The notes under the pieces are model-generated. The model did not search any database, was not told the origin of the DNA, and saw only the letters and a program-made list of their open reading frames with translations. Below, piece by piece: positions 5,582 through 7,006 of a DNA stretch of 7,006 nucleotides. The position numbers and the translations under genes are program-made. The first letter of the stretch is position 1. Each line of letters begins with the position of its first letter. Location: positions 1 to 7,006 of the forward strand of contig CALMBJ010000017.1 of the NCBI GenBank assembly GCA_937860175.1, read 5' to 3'. The DNA comes from an uncultured Actinomycetes bacterium. GTDB taxonomy: Bacteria > Actinomycetota > Actinomycetes > Nanopelagicales > Nanopelagicaceae.

Positions 5582-6562
5582 TTATTGCCGAATCGGACGC
5601 AATGCTTGTCGTTGTTCATCAAACTTGTCGTAGGCCTTAACAATGTCGCCAATCAAACGGTGGCGTACAACATCTTCGGCGGTTAATTCAAGGAATGCGA
5701 TGTCATCGATATCTTTCAAGATGTCGCGGATAACGCGAAGGCCAGAGTTTTGACCATTTGGTAGATCGATCTGGGTTACATCTCCGGTAACAACCATCTT
5801 TGAACCAAAGCCAAGACGGGTTAAGAACATCTTCATCTGTTCAGGTGTTGTGTTTTGAGCTTCATCCAAGATAACAAATGCATCATTTAAGGTGCGGCCG
5901 CGCATATATGCCAGCGGTGCAACCTCGATGACACCAGATTGCATCAGGCGCGGAATTGAATCGATGTCGATCATGTCGTGCAACGCATCAAACAATGGGC
6001 GCAGGTATGGATCGATTTTTTCGCTCAAGGTTCCGGGCAAGAATCCCAGGTGCTCCCCTGCTTCAACCGCAGGACGGGTCAAGATAATTCTGTTGATCTT
6101 CTTTGCATTAAGGGCTGCAACCGCCATCGCCATTGCAAGGTAGGTCTTACCTGTTCCGGCAGGGCCAATTCCAAAGGTAATTGTGTGATCATCAATTGCA
6201 TCAACGTAGCGCTTTTGGTTAGCTGTCTTTGGTCTGATCGTGCGTCCACGGTTGCTAACGATGTTTAGAGACATAACTTCAGCTGGATGATCTACCGGCT
6301 GGTGCTCCAACATTTCAATGGCACGGGTAACCGCATCTACATTCAAGATATTGCCGCTACGGATAACAACCATAAGCTCGTTAAAAAGGTTTTCTAGCTT
6401 GGCGCAATCTGCGTGTGGGCCACGAAGTGTGATTTCATTTCCGCGAACGGTGATGTTGACCGAAGGGAATGCCGCTTCGATTGTTCGTAGATTGTCATCA
6501 TGCGGACCAACAACAGCAACCATTGGGATGGCGTTAGGTACGGTGATTAGCGTTCGCTCCAT
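5582..6562 (-). CDS. PhoH-like ATPase (PhoL/YbeZ type)
   Basis: A 326-residue cytoplasmic ATPase. A KH-like N-terminal part (about 15-70, with AFPSVNITVRGNEITLRGP) precedes the PhoH P-loop domain. The Walker A is GPAGTGKT at 133-140 and the Walker B is AFVILDEAQN at 228-237. TRPAVEAGEHLGFLPG (162-177) and QMKMFLTRLGFGSKMVVTGD (242-261) are typical of the family. YbeZ/PhoH proteins are linked with YbeY and RNA metabolism; the phosphate-starvation name comes from E. coli PhoH. The start is bounded by an in-frame TAG 12 nt upstream, and M1 gives the usual RTLITVPNAIPMVAV-type N-terminus. No good Shine-Dalgarno sequence is seen in the 18 nt after the HIT gene. It abuts ybeY with zero spacing, which supports joint function. 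The family call is certain; the exact substrate is unknown. Confidence 0.95.
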   Translation of the reverse strand: MERTLITVPNAIPMVAVVGPHDDNLRTIEAAFPSVNITVRGNEITLRGPHADCAKLENLFNELMVVIRSGNILNVDAVTRAIEMLEHQPVDHPAEVMSLNIVSNRGRTIRPKTANQKRYVDAIDDHTITFGIGPAGTGKTYLAMAMAVAALNAKKINRIILTRPAVEAGEHLGFLPGTLSEKIDPYLRPLFDALHDMIDIDSIPRLMQSGVIEVAPLAYMRGRTLNDAFVILDEAQNTTPEQMKMFLTRLGFGSKMVVTGDVTQIDLPNGQNSGLRVIRDILKDIDDIAFLELTAEDVVRHRLIGDIVKAYDKFDEQRQALRPIRQ

Positions 6563-6580
6563 ATGAGGGTAAATCTATCT

Positions 6581-6928
6581 TTAACCGGGTGGCCATGCCA
6601 TTGGGCGCCCGCCCAATAGATGCAGGTGAGCGTGGAAAACGCTCTGACCTGCGTCAACACCGGTGTTAAAGATGGTCCGATACCCGTTTAGGCCTCGTTC
6701 GGTGGCGATCTGATCGGCTGCCAGGAAAAGGTCAGCGGTGATAGTCGCGCTGTTGCGGGCAACCCCTGCAGCATTTTCAGTGTGCAAGGTAGGTATCAGC
6801 AAAACATGGGTTGGTGCTTGTGGGTTTAAATCATTAAAGGCGACAACATTTTCATTACGCAAAACGATGTCGGCTGGAATTTCGCCTTCAATGATTTTGC
6901 AGAACACGCAGTTGGGATCTAAAGCCAC
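6581..6928 (-). CDS. HIT-family (Hint-type) purine nucleotide hydrolase
   Basis: A 115-residue cytoplasmic histidine-triad protein, normally a homodimer that hydrolyses nucleoside phosphoramidates or related AMP derivatives. The triad is HAHLHLLGG with H99, H101 and H103; by comparison with Hint, H101 would be the nucleophile. The N-terminal CVFC pair (C7, C10) with H41 and perhaps H99 resembles the zinc site of many bacterial members. FNDLNPQAPTHVLLIP (31-46) is a family core segment. The start is GTG at 6928, chosen because it gives the standard short N-terminus before CVFCKIIEGEIPA and lies 4 nt after the rsmE stop. A GAAGG 12 nt upstream is a weak ribosome binding site. Position between rsmE and phoH is common in Actinobacteria. 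The physiological substrate is not shown by the sequence. Confidence 0.95.
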   Translation of the reverse strand: MALDPNCVFCKIIEGEIPADIVLRNENVVAFNDLNPQAPTHVLLIPTLHTENAAGVARNSATITADLFLAADQIATERGLNGYRTIFNTGVDAGQSVFHAHLHLLGGRPMAWPPG

Positions 6929-6932
6929 GCAA

Positions 6933-7006
6933 TTACCATACCTTCAAAAGCGCAGAAACTGCAGAAACCGCTGCGATACCAGCGTGGGCCGAACGCAAGA
7001 TTGGGC
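6933..7006 (-). CDS. rsmE: 3' end of 16S rRNA (uracil-1498-N3)-methyltransferase RsmE (partial)
   Basis: Only the last 23 codons lie in the window, ending in TAA at 6935-6933. They read PILRSAHAGIAAVSAV and then SALLKVW. The ILR-x-x-x-AG/A-A-x-A-V pattern matches the end of the SPOUT methyltransferase knot in RsmE/YggJ proteins, usually written LG-x-x-ILR-x-ETA. RsmE methylates U1498 of 16S rRNA. The diagnostic GPEGG motif would lie just outside the window. Identification therefore rests on this short tail plus position: rsmE directly upstream of a HIT gene and phoH is a common actinobacterial order. The stop is 4 nt before the HIT start codon. Confidence 0.75.
   Translation of the reverse strand, partial: PILRSAHAGIAAVSAVSALLKVW

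Noticed and set aside
5978..6268. Plus-strand 96-codon open frame opposite phoH
   Set aside because: It lies wholly antisense to the conserved PhoH ATPase core, where coding constraint keeps the opposite frame open, and shows no motif or plausible ribosome binding site that I could support.

Overview
The window is a compact, one-directional stretch of bacterial chromosome. Every supported gene lies on the minus strand, so transcription runs from position 7006 towards position 1. Protein families and gene order point to an actinobacterium. The block rsmE - HIT - phoH - ybeY - corC and the block FAH hydrolase - gltX - tRNA-Gln - tRNA-Glu are both familiar from Actinomycetota. The base composition looks only moderately GC (mid-40s percent by eye, not computed), spacing is very tight, and A+T-rich codons are common. 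This suggests a streamlined low-GC actinobacterium such as the freshwater acI / Nanopelagicales group. That placement is inference; nothing in the window proves it.

Layout in transcription order. (1) 7006-5144: the 3' end of an RsmE-like 16S rRNA methyltransferase, a HIT-family nucleotide hydrolase, a PhoH-like ATPase and the endoribonuclease YbeY. This is an RNA/ribosome-maturation cluster with gaps of 4, 18 and 0 nt. (2) 5147-3870: a CorC/HlyC-type membrane protein (DUF21 + CBS pair + CorC_HlyC domain) that overlaps ybeY by 4 nt. The era GTPase gene often found next in bacteria is not here. (3) 3854-1612: an FAH-family hydrolase/decarboxylase and glutamyl-tRNA synthetase, sharing one base (TAATG). 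(4) 1611-1277: a 335-nt stretch without a protein gene. It holds tRNA-Gln(CUG), tRNA-Glu(CUC), a strong rho-independent terminator and short repeated motifs. (5) 1276-47: a class I CoA-transferase of the acetyl-CoA hydrolase / 4-hydroxybutyrate CoA-transferase family, followed by the first seven codons of another gene with a strong Shine-Dalgarno sequence, cut by the window edge.

Translation-related functions dominate: rRNA modification and processing (RsmE, YbeY, PhoH), tRNA charging (GltX) and two tRNAs that a non-discriminating GluRS would charge. The tight spacing from rsmE to gltX, and the first convincing terminator lying only after tRNA-Glu, fit one long transcription unit ending at about 1300. 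The CoA-transferase then starts a separate small unit. All reading frames appear intact. I found no mobile element, CRISPR array, frameshifted gene or clearly foreign segment. I do not see a novel defence or biosynthetic system; the points worth a second look are mostly arrangement and regulation around the tRNA pair and the corC/FAH junction.
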